DNA of 64,000 bases from Exiguobacterium sp. s124 (GTDB taxonomy: Bacteria > Bacillota > Bacilli > Exiguobacteriales > Exiguobacteriaceae), in contig NZ_JACSKH010000001.1 of the NCBI RefSeq assembly GCF_018617485.1, forward strand, positions 1,975,143 to 2,039,142, given 5' to 3'. The stretch's first letter is position 1. Every line of letters starts with the position of its first letter. Shown piece by piece: positions 36,310 to 45,286 of the stretch. Both the position numbers and the translations under genes were made by a program. A model generated the notes under the pieces. The model did no database searches. It was not told where the DNA came from and was given only the letters and a program-made list of their open reading frames with translations.

Positions 36310-37236
36310 TTATAACTTCGGGCGATAGAATGCACGATTATCGAGGGCTATGACACGTTCGGTGAACGCACCAGGTTCGACACCCTCGTACGCTTTTTCG
36401 AACATGTTCATGCGCGCATCGATGTTGTCGATGAAGAACAGCATCTCCGCTTCAGGGAGTTGTGGCGTGTTCGCCGATCCCCATTCCGGCTTCCCATGAT
36501 GACTCAAGACGAGATGTTGCAACAACGTCGTCACTTCCCGGTCCGTCCCGAGCTCACGTGACACGACCTCGAGTTCAGATGACATGAGCGATAGATGACC
36601 GAGCAACTTCCCTTCAAGCGTGTATTCTGGCGTGATGGCATCCGACAACTCGATGACTTTCGCCAAGTCATGTAAGATCACGCCGGCAATCAACAAGTCT
36701 CGGTTCAATGACGGATACAGGTCACACATCGTATCCGCAAGCTTCAACATCGACATGACATGGAATGCGAGTCCTGAATAGACCGCATGATGATGTCGCA
36801 CAGCTGCAGGATACGTGAAGTATGCCTCTTCGTGACGATTGACGACCTCTTCGACGAGACGGCGGATTTCATCGTGTTGAAGTGACGTGATGAACCCACG
36901 AATCGTCGTTTCAAGCTCCGATTTTGGAATCGGTGCCGATCGAACATATGGGGCGATATCTACTTCTTGCTCGATGATGGAAATTTGCTTCAACTTCAAT
37001 TGCGTCCGCCCACGGTAGTCCATGACTTCGCCAGCCGCATGGACGATTTTTTTCGTCGCATATTTTTCTGTATCCGCACTATCCCATAACTTCGTTTCAA
37101 TTTCGCCACTCTCGTCGCAAAGGATTAATGTTAAATAAGGCTTTCCGTTTCCGGCAAGTCCCTTATACGATTGTTTGATCATGACATACTGGTCTAGCGT
37201 GTCGCCCACTTTGAGCTGACCGATTTTTGTCGTCAA
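36310..37236 (-). CDS. yhaM: 3'-5' exoribonuclease YhaM
   Basis: About 308 residues: an OB-fold nucleic-acid-binding domain (about 8-95, GKPYLTLILCDESGEIETK) and an HD-domain nuclease (about 145-300) with HHHAVYSGLAFHV, VILHDLAKVIELS and LSHHGKPEWGS. Degrades short RNA and is active in RNA turnover. The TTG at 37236 is chosen because GAGGTG lies 6 bases upstream and it gives the family's usual N terminus; an ATG at 37269 would add 11 residues. Downstream of prsA on the opposite strand, as in Bacillus. Confidence 0.9.
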   Translation of the reverse strand: MTTKIGQLKVGDTLDQYVMIKQSYKGLAGNGKPYLTLILCDESGEIETKLWDSADTEKYATKKIVHAAGEVMDYRGRTQLKLKQISIIEQEVDIAPYVRSAPIPKSELETTIRGFITSLQHDEIRRLVEEVVNRHEEAYFTYPAAVRHHHAVYSGLAFHVMSMLKLADTMCDLYPSLNRDLLIAGVILHDLAKVIELSDAITPEYTLEGKLLGHLSLMSSELEVVSRELGTDREVTTLLQHLVLSHHGKPEWGSANTPQLPEAEMLFFIDNIDARMNMFEKAYEGVEPGAFTERVIALDNRAFYRPKL

Positions 37237-37347
37237 TGAAAGCACCTCTCTCTTATTCAATACCTTCATCTTATCGAAACTTTGCCATAGATGCCAACAT
37301 TCCCGTCAATTTGGGAATACTACTACTATAGCGAATTGGAGGAATAG

Positions 37348-38274
37348 ATGATGCAATGGGATTGGTACACACGTCCTGAGGATTATGTGGAAGTGGATTC
37401 TAGATATGCTCTGGCTTATACGTATTGGCTGGAACAATTAACGACCGCAAGCGTCACAAAAATCGTGGTCGAGAATGGCTATATGTACGGCTCACTCACC
37501 CTCGACTACGAACAGTTAGAACGAGAACCTCAGAAGATCGGACATTATTTTATTGGTCCTGATTTTTTATGGACAATTGGATTTGATGATTTACATCACG
37601 AGTCGGTTCTCGCGAAAGCATGCAACTCACCAATCGAAGCGTTTTATGAACTACTCGCCGAACGGATGAACAATTACTTCCATGGGATTGATGAATTTGA
37701 AGAACGACTTCTCGTGGCGCAACGAGAAATGGCGGGACAAGTACCTGCCACGTTCATGAACGAGATTTTTGGGCTCCGAAGCGAGATTGAGCGTTGGTCT
37801 GACACTGTCACTCCTTATAAAGAACTCGTCATGGCAGGGCGTGAGGCCTTTCTCGATATTGATTTACAAACGTTAAAACCTTATCAACTCGCTGATTACC
37901 GAGTGAGCCGACTATTGACACTCATCAATCATTATCAAGGTGACGTCATCGCGATGACAGATCTCGCCTCGACACTCTCTAACTTTCGCGGGAATGAAAT
38001 CATGAAGGCACTTACCGTCTTCACGGCACTCACGACTCCTGTCGTCGCGTTCGGTGCCGTGTGGGGAATGAACTTTAAAGAAATGCCTGAACTGGACTGG
38101 CCTCTCGGCTATGTATTCGCCTGGTTTGTGATTATTTTCTTCACCCTCATCATTCAAGTATGGTTGAAACGAAAGAATTGGATTGGATCACTGTTACAAT
38201 TTCCGAATCAAACGACTTCACCAAGTGATCGAGTCAAACAAAAATCTAAAAAAACGAACAAAAGTTCGTTATAA
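37348..38274 (+). CDS. CorA-like divalent cation transporter
   Basis: A 308-residue member of the CorA (MIT) superfamily. A soluble N-terminal domain and long helices precede two C-terminal membrane helices; the first ends with the pore motif GMN (VWGMNFKEMPELDW). The CorA channel takes up Mg2+ or Co2+ or exports Zn2+ depending on subtype; subtype is not clear here. TTGGAGGA lies before the ATG. Its last codons contain the LexA box of dinB. Confidence 0.88.
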   Translation: MMQWDWYTRPEDYVEVDSRYALAYTYWLEQLTTASVTKIVVENGYMYGSLTLDYEQLEREPQKIGHYFIGPDFLWTIGFDDLHHESVLAKACNSPIEAFYELLAERMNNYFHGIDEFEERLLVAQREMAGQVPATFMNEIFGLRSEIERWSDTVTPYKELVMAGREAFLDIDLQTLKPYQLADYRVSRLLTLINHYQGDVIAMTDLASTLSNFRGNEIMKALTVFTALTTPVVAFGAVWGMNFKEMPELDWPLGYVFAWFVIIFFTLIIQVWLKRKNWIGSLLQFPNQTTSPSDRVKQKSKKTNKSSL

Positions 38275-38275
38275 T
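38255..38275 (+). promoter_or_regulatory. LexA (SOS) box and -10 of dinB
   Basis: CGAACAAAAGTTCG (38255-38268) is a perfect Bacillus-type LexA box (CGAAC-N4-GTTCG). TATAAT starts 1 base later (38270-38275), so LexA would cover the dinB promoter. The box is inside the corA reading frame. Confidence 0.88.
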
Positions 38276-38309
38276 AAAGAAAAGAGAATTGCACAGGAAA
38301 GGTGATGTT

Positions 38310-39401
38310 ATGGAACGACTCATCATTCATGTGGACATGGATGCCTTTTACGCCTCCGTCGAACAGCGGGACCGGCCGAACTTACGCGGAAAGCCTGTCA
38401 TCGTCGGAGGACCACCCCACAGCCGCGGAGTCGTCGCCACTTGTTCATATGAAGCGAGGAAGTACGGCGTACACAGCGCGATGTCATCACGTCGCGCTTT
38501 TGCGTTGTGTCCACATGCCACGTTTGTGAAACCACGCTTTCAAGCTTATCGCCAAGTTAGCGCTCAAGTCATGGACATTTTTAAGTCGGTCACCCCTCTC
38601 GTCGAACCGTTATCACTTGATGAAGCCTATCTCGACGTGACCGAAAATACGCTGTTGAGCACGTCCGGTCCCTATATTGCCCGATATATTTTAGGCGAGA
38701 TTAAACGGCGTACCGGTCTCACGGCATCCGCTGGTGTCGCACCTTCAAAGTTTGTCGCGAAGATTGCGTCCGGTTTTGACAAACCGAACGGTCTTACCGT
38801 CGTACAGTCTGATGATGTCGCCGATTTTCTCGCTCCCCTTTCAATCGAAGCGATGCACGGAGTCGGAAAAGTGACAGCTCAAACACTTTATAAGAGTGGA
38901 TACCATACAATCGGGGACCTCCAACAAGCTCGTCCCGAACAACTGAAAGCCATCTTTGGACACGATCGCGGACAACAATTATATGAATTGGCACATGGAC
39001 GAGATACGCGTCCCGTCGTCGCCACACGGGAACGTAAGTCAATCGGGTCGGAGACGACGTTTGCGTTTGACATCGACGACCCAGAAGAAGTGTTCGAACG
39101 AGTCATTCCTGAGATGGAGGATGTCTTGCGTCAGCTCGACCGACGCGAGCTGAGCTGTCAAACCGTCACGATTAAATTAAAGACGAGTGAGTTCCAGGCT
39201 CGGAGTCATCAAATCAAATTAAATCATCCCACTCATGACCACGATGAAATCCGAAGACTCGCAAGGCGCCTTTTCGATGAGATGAACGTCACTGAACCCG
39301 TCCGCTTGATCGGACTGACCGTATCCGACTTGATTCCGCGAACCGAATCGACACGTCAACTGACATTCGACGAACTGACGAAACCTTCTCTTGAAGAATG
39401 A
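38310..39401 (+). CDS. dinB: DNA polymerase IV (DinB)
   Basis: A 363-residue Y-family translesion polymerase. Catalytic acids: HVDMDAFYASVE (Asp9, Asp11) and LSLDEAYLDV. Palm, thumb (HhH near GVGKVTAQTL) and little-finger domains are complete. A C-terminal beta-clamp motif (QLTFDE) is present near residue 355. ATG 38310 has AGGAAAGG about 8 bases upstream; the frame extends to 38289 only through a TTG. SOS-controlled by the perfect LexA box upstream. Confidence 0.95.
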   Translation: MERLIIHVDMDAFYASVEQRDRPNLRGKPVIVGGPPHSRGVVATCSYEARKYGVHSAMSSRRAFALCPHATFVKPRFQAYRQVSAQVMDIFKSVTPLVEPLSLDEAYLDVTENTLLSTSGPYIARYILGEIKRRTGLTASAGVAPSKFVAKIASGFDKPNGLTVVQSDDVADFLAPLSIEAMHGVGKVTAQTLYKSGYHTIGDLQQARPEQLKAIFGHDRGQQLYELAHGRDTRPVVATRERKSIGSETTFAFDIDDPEEVFERVIPEMEDVLRQLDRRELSCQTVTIKLKTSEFQARSHQIKLNHPTHDHDEIRRLARRLFDEMNVTEPVRLIGLTVSDLIPRTESTRQLTFDELTKPSLEE

Positions 39402-39441
39402 ATGACCATTCATTAAAATAGAGAGAAAGGGGGTCATGTGA

Positions 39442-39660
39442 TTGGAAACATACACAGTGACAGGATTTGAGAACGACGGCACGCTCGTATTGAATGAAAT
39501 GTTCGAGGCAAGCGACGATCAATCAGCCAAACAACAAGGGCTCGATTTGCTTCGCGCCGCAGGTCATGAACATAAAGGCGCGCGCATTGTTCGCCGGGGG
39601 CAACTCATCTATTTCGAACGTTGCAAATTGCCGGGGAAATTGAAAGGAACAGCATCATAA
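39442..39660 (+). CDS. YhzD-like small protein
   Basis: 72 residues: a start of strands (YTVTGFENDGTLVLNEMFEA), a helix (SAKQQGLDLLRAAG) and a last strand (GQLIYFERCK). The fold and length resemble the YhzD family of unknown function. The start is a TTG with AAGGGGG about 8 bases upstream. Follows dinB by 40 bases and may be co-transcribed. Confidence 0.6.
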   Translation: METYTVTGFENDGTLVLNEMFEASDDQSAKQQGLDLLRAAGHEHKGARIVRRGQLIYFERCKLPGKLKGTAS

Positions 39661-39661
39661 G

Positions 39662-39694
39662 AAAAGGCAGACCAACATCAACGGTCTGCCTTTT
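39662..39694. terminator. Bidirectional terminator
   Basis: AAAAGGCAGACC (39662-39673) with GGTCTGCCTTTT (39683-39694), between convergent genes. Confidence 0.92.
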
Positions 39695-39710
39695 CTTATT
39701 CAACTTGTAA

Positions 39711-41489
39711 TCAAAATGGAAAGAGAAGAAGAATCATGAGGATTCCGACGATGCCGGTGAGCAGTTGCAACGGGACACCGACTTTGACGAAATCCATGAA
39801 ACGATAGTCTCCTACACTAAATACCATCGCATTCGTCGGAGACCCGAACGGAGTCATGAAGGCGAGAGATGCTGAAATGGCGACGGCGATGACGAACGGG
39901 ACAGGACTGACCGCCATCGATTCCGACAGGGCGATGGCGAGCGGGATAAACAAAATAGCTGTCGCGGTGTTCGAGATGATTTGACTGAGGACCATTGTCG
40001 CAAGAAATAAAACGACGAGGACCCAGGCAGGACCAAAACCCGCGAACGACTGTCCGATCCAGTCGACAAGCCACGCCATGACACCCGCTTTCTCCAGCGC
40101 CGTTCCTACTGGGATCATGGCCGCAATCAAGACGAGTGAAGACCATTGAATCGATTGATACGCAACGTCTAGATGGCGTACGGCTCCACTCATCACCATA
40201 GCAAGTGCTGCTAGCCAAACCGCGACGGTCGGGTCGACCCATTCAAACACGAACATCGTCATCATCATGACCATGATCACGCCAGCCGCGAGTTGATGAT
40301 GACTCGACACCGTTCGATTCGCCACGTCCGTCACTCGCTCGTTCGAGAGTAGTAATCGTGTCTCTTGTTCAACTCGCTCTAAATCTTCCCATTTCCCCTG
40401 CACCATCAACAAGTCCCCTTGTTTTAGCGGCGTATCTTTCAGCCGCACTTGTGCAATTTCTTCTTGTGGACGGATGACACGCAAGACGTTCACATGAAAT
40501 GCATTGCGCAGTTGACTCTCATGGAGACATCTCCCTACAAGTTGACTCGACCCTGGAACCGTAAACATGACGATGCCACCGGTCTTGTCATAGACGTTTG
40601 TTGCCTCGACCTTCTGAAAAGGGATGTGTTGTTGTTCGGAGAGGGAACGGACTCGCTGCTCATCCCCACTGACGAGTAACGACCCGGCACGTAATACGGT
40701 GTCGGCACGCGCGGTCTCGTAATGTTTCCCTATCCCTCTAATCCGTTCCTTCAACACGATGACACCGTCATGCGACCATTTCAAATCATTTAATCGTTTG
40801 CCAATCAGTGGATGCGACGCGTCGATCGACATGACATATACGTTCGGGTTAATCGATTCGATTGCTCCCCCTTCATCCCATTCTCTTGAACGACCTTGAT
40901 CGAGCAAACGATTCCCGATCAGACGAAAGTACAGCAATCCGACAAACATCACGACTGCACCTATCGGAAACAACGAAAAGAAACCAATTGGCACATCGAT
41001 TAGACCTCGCAGCGATTCAGCCGCGACAAGGTTCGGTGGTGTTCCAATCAATGTCATCGTTCCACCGATGCTTGAGAAAAAAGCAAGCGGCATGAGGTAC
41101 CCTTTCGCAGATTGCTTGATTTGTCGAGTCATCGCCATGACGACAGGGATGAGCAATGCAACGGTCCCTGTGTTGGACATCACGCTTGAAAGAACGGTGA
41201 CAGTTAACATGAACAAATAAAAAAGTCGCGTCTCGCTTCCATTCGCATACGGGATGAGCATGGAAGCCAACCGTTCAGCTAATCCAGAGTGAAACAATCC
41301 AGCTCCGACAATAAATAGCCCGGCAATCATCAAGACGACTGAGTTCGAGAACCCTGCCATCGCCTCACTCGGCGTCAGCTGCTCGGTCAGGACGAGACCG
41401 AGCAGTCCGATCAATGCGACCAAGTCCGCTCTTAGCCAGCCTGTTATGAAAAAGAGAATCATCACGACTAAAATGAGCACGGTCCACAT
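39711..41489 (-). CDS. SLC13/DASS-type anion permease with two RCK_C domains
   Basis: A 592-residue membrane protein in two halves. Helices at about 1-190 and 395-592 contain the paired family motifs SNTGTVALLIPVV and SNTATAILFIPLA with GTPPN and GSPTN; between them (about 205-375) lie two soluble TrkA-C/RCK_C domains that may bind a ligand. Relatives carry sulfate, dicarboxylates or other anions with Na+; the substrate is not certain. A cre site overlaps its promoter, so it is probably repressed by good carbon sources, which favours a carboxylate substrate. Monocistronic. Confidence 0.88.
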   Translation of the reverse strand: MWTVLILVVMILFFITGWLRADLVALIGLLGLVLTEQLTPSEAMAGFSNSVVLMIAGLFIVGAGLFHSGLAERLASMLIPYANGSETRLFYLFMLTVTVLSSVMSNTGTVALLIPVVMAMTRQIKQSAKGYLMPLAFFSSIGGTMTLIGTPPNLVAAESLRGLIDVPIGFFSLFPIGAVVMFVGLLYFRLIGNRLLDQGRSREWDEGGAIESINPNVYVMSIDASHPLIGKRLNDLKWSHDGVIVLKERIRGIGKHYETARADTVLRAGSLLVSGDEQRVRSLSEQQHIPFQKVEATNVYDKTGGIVMFTVPGSSQLVGRCLHESQLRNAFHVNVLRVIRPQEEIAQVRLKDTPLKQGDLLMVQGKWEDLERVEQETRLLLSNERVTDVANRTVSSHHQLAAGVIMVMMMTMFVFEWVDPTVAVWLAALAMVMSGAVRHLDVAYQSIQWSSLVLIAAMIPVGTALEKAGVMAWLVDWIGQSFAGFGPAWVLVVLFLATMVLSQIISNTATAILFIPLAIALSESMAVSPVPFVIAVAISASLAFMTPFGSPTNAMVFSVGDYRFMDFVKVGVPLQLLTGIVGILMILLLFPF

Positions 41490-41541
41490 GCCAGTTCACC
41501 CTTTCTCCACTATTTCATCTATGTTTATTATAAATATTATT

Positions 41542-41555
41542 TGAAAGCGCTTACT
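41542..41555 (-). promoter_or_regulatory. cre site upstream of the SLC13-type gene
   Basis: TGAAAGCGCTTACT matches TGWAANCGNTNWCA at 13 of 14 positions, 53 bases upstream of the start. On the minus strand a TATAAT follows about 8 bases later, so CcpA would cover the -35 region. Confidence 0.7.
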
Positions 41556-41581
41556 TTGTTGTTTGTGACAATCTCATCAAC

Positions 41582-41613
41582 AAAAAAAGCGGATGGCTCG
41601 ATTGCCATCCGCT
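41582..41613 (-). terminator. Terminator after yheA
   Basis: AGCGGATGGC (41588-41597) with GCCATCCGCT (41604-41613), T run on the minus strand. Confidence 0.92.
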
Positions 41614-41622
41614 CCTCACATC

Positions 41623-41994
41623 TTATTGAACTTCGTTTTCATTCACCATCGGGGCGTAAAGCTCCTCAAGTGGTTTCATGATAATTTTCGTTACTTCTGT
41701 AACGAGCTGGTGCATGCGTTGCTCTTCTTGCATGAGCTCCATGATCAATTCGTTCTGTTGAACGCTCATCATTTTCGTTTGCGCATCCATCATTTCCTGC
41801 TCAGAGATTTCCTCTCCTTGCATTTGCTTTTGTTGAAGCGTCATTTGGATGTTACGGAAGTCAGCGAACAACTGGTTCGCTTCCGCATCCGCATTGACAC
41901 GATCGTATAAAGAAGAGAGTGTTGTGAACTCTTCAGAATCGCGAAGTGCTTTCTCCAATTGGTAAGCTTGGTCGTACAAGTTTGTTTGTGACAT
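41623..41994 (-). CDS. yheA: YheA (YlbF/YmcA family)
   Basis: A 123-residue helical protein. LYDQAYQLEKALRDSEEFTTL, RNIQMTLQQKQMQGEEIS and VTKIIMKPLEELY match B. subtilis YheA along its length. Relatives YlbF and YmcA act with RNase Y, but YheA itself is uncharacterised. Acidic and glutamine-rich, probably cytoplasmic and dimeric. Follows yheB by 35 bases in the same direction, as in Bacillus. Confidence 0.9.
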   Translation of the reverse strand: MSQTNLYDQAYQLEKALRDSEEFTTLSSLYDRVNADAEANQLFADFRNIQMTLQQKQMQGEEISEQEMMDAQTKMMSVQQNELIMELMQEEQRMHQLVTEVTKIIMKPLEELYAPMVNENEVQ

Positions 41995-42029
41995 GTAACG
42001 TCCTCCTAAATGCTATTAGGGCGTGGCCA

Positions 42030-43148
42030 TCACAAGATGGCAATCAACCCTTGAATCAACCCAATCATACCACCTAACAGCGCTCCAAGCCATGTTATTG
42101 CCCGGAACTCTCGTTTCGAGATCGATAAAACAATCTCTTCGAGGTATGATGTGTCGAGTGACTGAACCTGTTCCTGAACGATTTTATCGATTTTCAATCG
42201 GTCCATAATCGTCTCCATTTGATTCGTGAAGCGCTCAATGACAAGGGTGACACCTTGTGGGACGAGTTCGTCGACGACACGTGTTTCAATGGACTGCGTG
42301 TAAGACGAAACCGGTCGATTTAACAATTGCCCGATTGGCAAACGTGTGACGACTTGTTCTGTGATGCCATCAATGAGTCGTGCCTCTAAACGTTCATCAA
42401 TCAACGTATCAACCGTCTTCTCACTGAATCGCTCAAATTCACGCGTGATCATCGTCGTCATACCGTCACGCGTCGACTGCCCTCGTAAGATGTTGACGAT
42501 TTCTGGTCGGACCATCTCGACAAAGTTCATATTTTGAATAAAGCCTGCGATAAACCCGAGTCGACGCTGAACGAACGAATCGACCATATGACGAAGTTGT
42601 GCCTCGCCTTCAGGGGAATAAAAATACTCTTCCGATTTGACGAGAAGCGCCTCCACAATTTCAGGAATGACTGCCCGAACTCGGTCCATCCCTTCTTCTC
42701 CAAGCAATTCAAACAACTTCCGCTCTTTCACTTCAGCCACGACGCTCGCTAACTCGTCACGTAACTTGTCATCCGCCAACGTGAGGATGCGTGCCTCTGC
42801 GTTCGGGTAGAGGGGTTCTACAAGTTCTCGAACCGTTTTATCCGAGCGTAACATCGCTTGAACTTCTTGTTGCGCAAAGTGCGTAATATGCGTCGTCACT
42901 TGGTCATCCAATAATCGCTTTCGCATGCCTTCTGGTGTCAATAAGTGTTTGACGACCGTTTTCCCTAAGCTAGATGCTAATTCATCCCGACGTTTCGGAA
43001 TGAGACCTGGTGTAAAAGGTATCCGGAACGAACCGATATATTTCGGTTCATGCGGTCGGAACAACATCTTGATGGCGAGAAAGTTCGTCACGCCCCCAAT
43101 CGTCGCACCAATCACAATCATGAGTAAAATCTTTAATAACCCGTCCAA
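42030..43148 (-). CDS. yheB: YheB, DUF445 membrane protein
   Basis: About 372 residues: one helix at each end (about 4-24, with IGATIGGVTNFLAIKMLFRP; and about 350-370) around a long soluble helical region with LPIGQLL and similar repeats. This is the DUF445 plan of B. subtilis YheB. The start is a TTG at 43148 with GGAGG 8 bases upstream; the frame runs further up to 43472, but that part lies opposite the regulator gene and has no family resemblance. Function unknown. Upstream partner of yheA. Confidence 0.87.
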   Translation of the reverse strand: MDGLLKILLMIVIGATIGGVTNFLAIKMLFRPHEPKYIGSFRIPFTPGLIPKRRDELASSLGKTVVKHLLTPEGMRKRLLDDQVTTHITHFAQQEVQAMLRSDKTVRELVEPLYPNAEARILTLADDKLRDELASVVAEVKERKLFELLGEEGMDRVRAVIPEIVEALLVKSEEYFYSPEGEAQLRHMVDSFVQRRLGFIAGFIQNMNFVEMVRPEIVNILRGQSTRDGMTTMITREFERFSEKTVDTLIDERLEARLIDGITEQVVTRLPIGQLLNRPVSSYTQSIETRVVDELVPQGVTLVIERFTNQMETIMDRLKIDKIVQEQVQSLDTSYLEEIVLSISKREFRAITWLGALLGGMIGLIQGLIAIL

Positions 43149-43199
43149 ACTGCAAGCCTCCGATCTGAAATATGATACATTGTTGATGAGGTGATAGTA

Positions 43200-44042
43200 T
43201 TGAATACGTTTGATCGTATTAAATCGATTTTTCCGACTGCTGTCCATCGGTCGGAAGATGCATCTGGTGACCTTGACTGGTTCGAGACGCAAGATGGTAC
43301 CATATTTGGGCTCCCGACATTCGAATTGACCGAACGTGAACAGCAACTGCTCCGCATGTGGGCGACCCCGATCCTTCAGACCGACCCACATCAGCGAAAA
43401 TGGCAAGAACGCCTTCAAGATGAGACGTATCGTCTTGACCAATCGTTTCGGCTCATTTCTCTCTCGCTTCAAGAAGCGGAAGAGGAAGCGTTCGAATCAT
43501 TCATCAGTATCGTCCACGACTTCATGCCACATGCTGAAATCGTATGGATGACAACAAAACACATCGAACTCATCGAACGAGATTCATTTGTCGATCTCCA
43601 AGAGTTCGAGGACGTGTTGCGTGCCATTGCGAGTGATTGTTTCATCGAAGCACACGCGGTCTACAGCGAACGTTCACAAGGTTCTCTCGCTCTTGTGTAT
43701 CGTCAACATCAACTGCTCATGCCATACGCTCGTCTGTCTACTAAAACTTACCCTGCTAGTCAATTATTATACCATTATTTACTACAAGAACAGGACTTAA
43801 AAGAGCGGAGTCACATTACCGCTCCACTCATGAAGATGCTCGATCTATCGACAATCGAATTGCTCGAGGCGTTATTCAGTAACTCGTTGAACGTCTCCCA
43901 TACGGCGAAAGCACTTTTCATGCACCGAAATACGCTGAATTATCGACTCGATCGCCTCTTTGAGACGACCGGTTATGATGCTCGAAAGTTTTATGATGCG
44001 AGTCTCCTTCAACTCATGGTCACGTTGCACAAATCCGATTAA
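43200..44042 (+). CDS. PucR/CdaR-type transcriptional regulator
   Basis: About 280 residues. The C-terminal HTH is of the PucR type: LLEALFSNSLNVSHTAKALF followed by MHRNTLNYRLDRLFETTGYD. The N-terminal 200 residues form an unassigned sensing region. Such proteins control sugar-diacid or purine use; it may control the msmX gene 104 bases downstream. Start is TTG 43200 with GAGGTGATA upstream. Confidence 0.8.
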   Translation: MNTFDRIKSIFPTAVHRSEDASGDLDWFETQDGTIFGLPTFELTEREQQLLRMWATPILQTDPHQRKWQERLQDETYRLDQSFRLISLSLQEAEEEAFESFISIVHDFMPHAEIVWMTTKHIELIERDSFVDLQEFEDVLRAIASDCFIEAHAVYSERSQGSLALVYRQHQLLMPYARLSTKTYPASQLLYHYLLQEQDLKERSHITAPLMKMLDLSTIELLEALFSNSLNVSHTAKALFMHRNTLNYRLDRLFETTGYDARKFYDASLLQLMVTLHKSD

Positions 44043-44071
44043 CGGTTTTTGTGCAACTTGTCTATATTCAA

Positions 44072-44085
44072 TGCAAGCGGTTTCA
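44072..44085 (+). promoter_or_regulatory. cre site 1 upstream of msmX
   Basis: TGCAAGCGGTTTCA matches the cre consensus at 13 of 14 positions. A TATAAT follows at 44089-44094, so it would lie in the -35/-10 spacer. Confidence 0.6.
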
Positions 44086-44100
44086 TCATATAATCGTTCT

Positions 44101-44114
44101 TGTAAGCGCTATTA
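44101..44114 (+). promoter_or_regulatory. cre site 2 upstream of msmX
   Basis: TGTAAGCGCTATTA matches at 13 of 14 positions and lies just after the TATAAT, near the expected start site. Two cre elements 29 bases apart suggest tight CcpA control. Confidence 0.65.
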
Positions 44115-44146
44115 TACACACACAGATTCTTTAGGAGGCTAACGAC

Positions 44147-45244
44147 ATGGCAGAAATTCGTTTAGAACATATTGATAAAATTTACGATGGTGGCGTCAAA
44201 GCCGTCAGCGATTTCAACTTACACATTAAAGACCGTGAATTCATCGTCTTCGTCGGACCGTCTGGTTGCGGTAAATCGACAACACTTCGTATGATCGCAG
44301 GTCTTGAAGAGATTTCAAACGGTGACTTTATCATTGACGGGAAACGAATGAACGACGTCGCTCCTAAAGATCGTGACATCGCTATGGTCTTCCAAAACTA
44401 CGCGCTCTATCCGCACATGAGTGTTTATGACAACATGGCATTCGGCTTGAAGCTCCGTAAATTCCCGAAAGACGAGATTGACCGTCGCGTAAAAGACGCT
44501 GCTCGTATTCTCGGTTTGGAAGAGTACCTCGAGCGTAAACCAAAAGCGCTCTCAGGTGGTCAACGTCAACGTGTTGCCATCGGTCGTGCAATCGTTCGTG
44601 ACGCAAAAGTCTTCTTGATGGATGAGCCGCTCTCAAACTTGGATGCGAAACTTCGTGTACAGATGCGTAAAGAGATTATCCAACTCCACAACCGTTTGGA
44701 CACAACGACAATTTACGTTACCCACGACCAAACGGAAGCGATGACACTCGCTACACGTATCGTCATCTTGAAAGATGGTCTCATCCAACAAGTTGGATCA
44801 CCGAAAGAAGTATACGATCATCCAGACAACATCTTCGTCGCTGGCTTCATCGGTTCACCTTCAATGAACTTCTTCCGCGGCACGCTCGCAGAAGGCAAAT
44901 TCATCACGAACGGTGAAGAAGTCAACGTTCCAGAAGGAAAAATGAAGACGCTTCGTGACCGTGGCTATGTCGGAAAAGAACTCGTCCTCGGAATTCGTCC
45001 AGAATCAATCCATGATGAGCCAATCTACCTCGACTCACCAACGACGCACACGTTCAAAGCGCACATCGACGTCGCTGAGCTCATGGGATCAGAGTCTTAC
45101 CTCTACGCAGAGCTTGGTGGACATCAGTTCACAGCACGTGTCGACGGTCGTTCGAACATCCACATGGGTGACGATGTCGAACTCGCACTCGATATGACAA
45201 AAGCACACTTCTTCGACGGAGAAACTGAACTCGTGATCCGTTAA
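44147..45244 (+). CDS. msmX: Multi-sugar ABC transporter ATPase MsmX/UgpC
   Basis: A 365-residue CUT1-type ATPase. Walker A GPSGCGKST (Lys43), Q-loop VFQNYALYPH, signature LSGGQRQRVA, Walker B VFLMDEPLSNLD, switch His in THDQTEAM, then a C-terminal OB-type regulatory domain (about 240-365) with GIRPESIH. One MsmX can energise several sugar importers, which explains why no permease or binding-protein gene is next to it. TAGGAGG precedes the ATG. Confidence 0.94.
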   Translation: MAEIRLEHIDKIYDGGVKAVSDFNLHIKDREFIVFVGPSGCGKSTTLRMIAGLEEISNGDFIIDGKRMNDVAPKDRDIAMVFQNYALYPHMSVYDNMAFGLKLRKFPKDEIDRRVKDAARILGLEEYLERKPKALSGGQRQRVAIGRAIVRDAKVFLMDEPLSNLDAKLRVQMRKEIIQLHNRLDTTTIYVTHDQTEAMTLATRIVILKDGLIQQVGSPKEVYDHPDNIFVAGFIGSPSMNFFRGTLAEGKFITNGEEVNVPEGKMKTLRDRGYVGKELVLGIRPESIHDEPIYLDSPTTHTFKAHIDVAELMGSESYLYAELGGHQFTARVDGRSNIHMGDDVELALDMTKAHFFDGETELVIR

Positions 45245-45251
45245 GCCATAC

Positions 45252-45285
45252 AAAAAGCCTCGATTCGTCTGAATCGAGGCTTTTT
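45252..45285. terminator. Bidirectional terminator
   Basis: AAAAAGCCTCGATTC (45252-45266) with GAATCGAGGCTTTTT (45271-45285), between convergent msmX and the amino-acid permease gene. Confidence 0.95.
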
Positions 45286-45286
45286 C

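Noticed and set aside
43149..43472. N-terminal extension of the yheB frame
   Set aside because: It overlaps the divergent PucR-type gene; TTG 43148 has a good RBS and gives the family N terminus.
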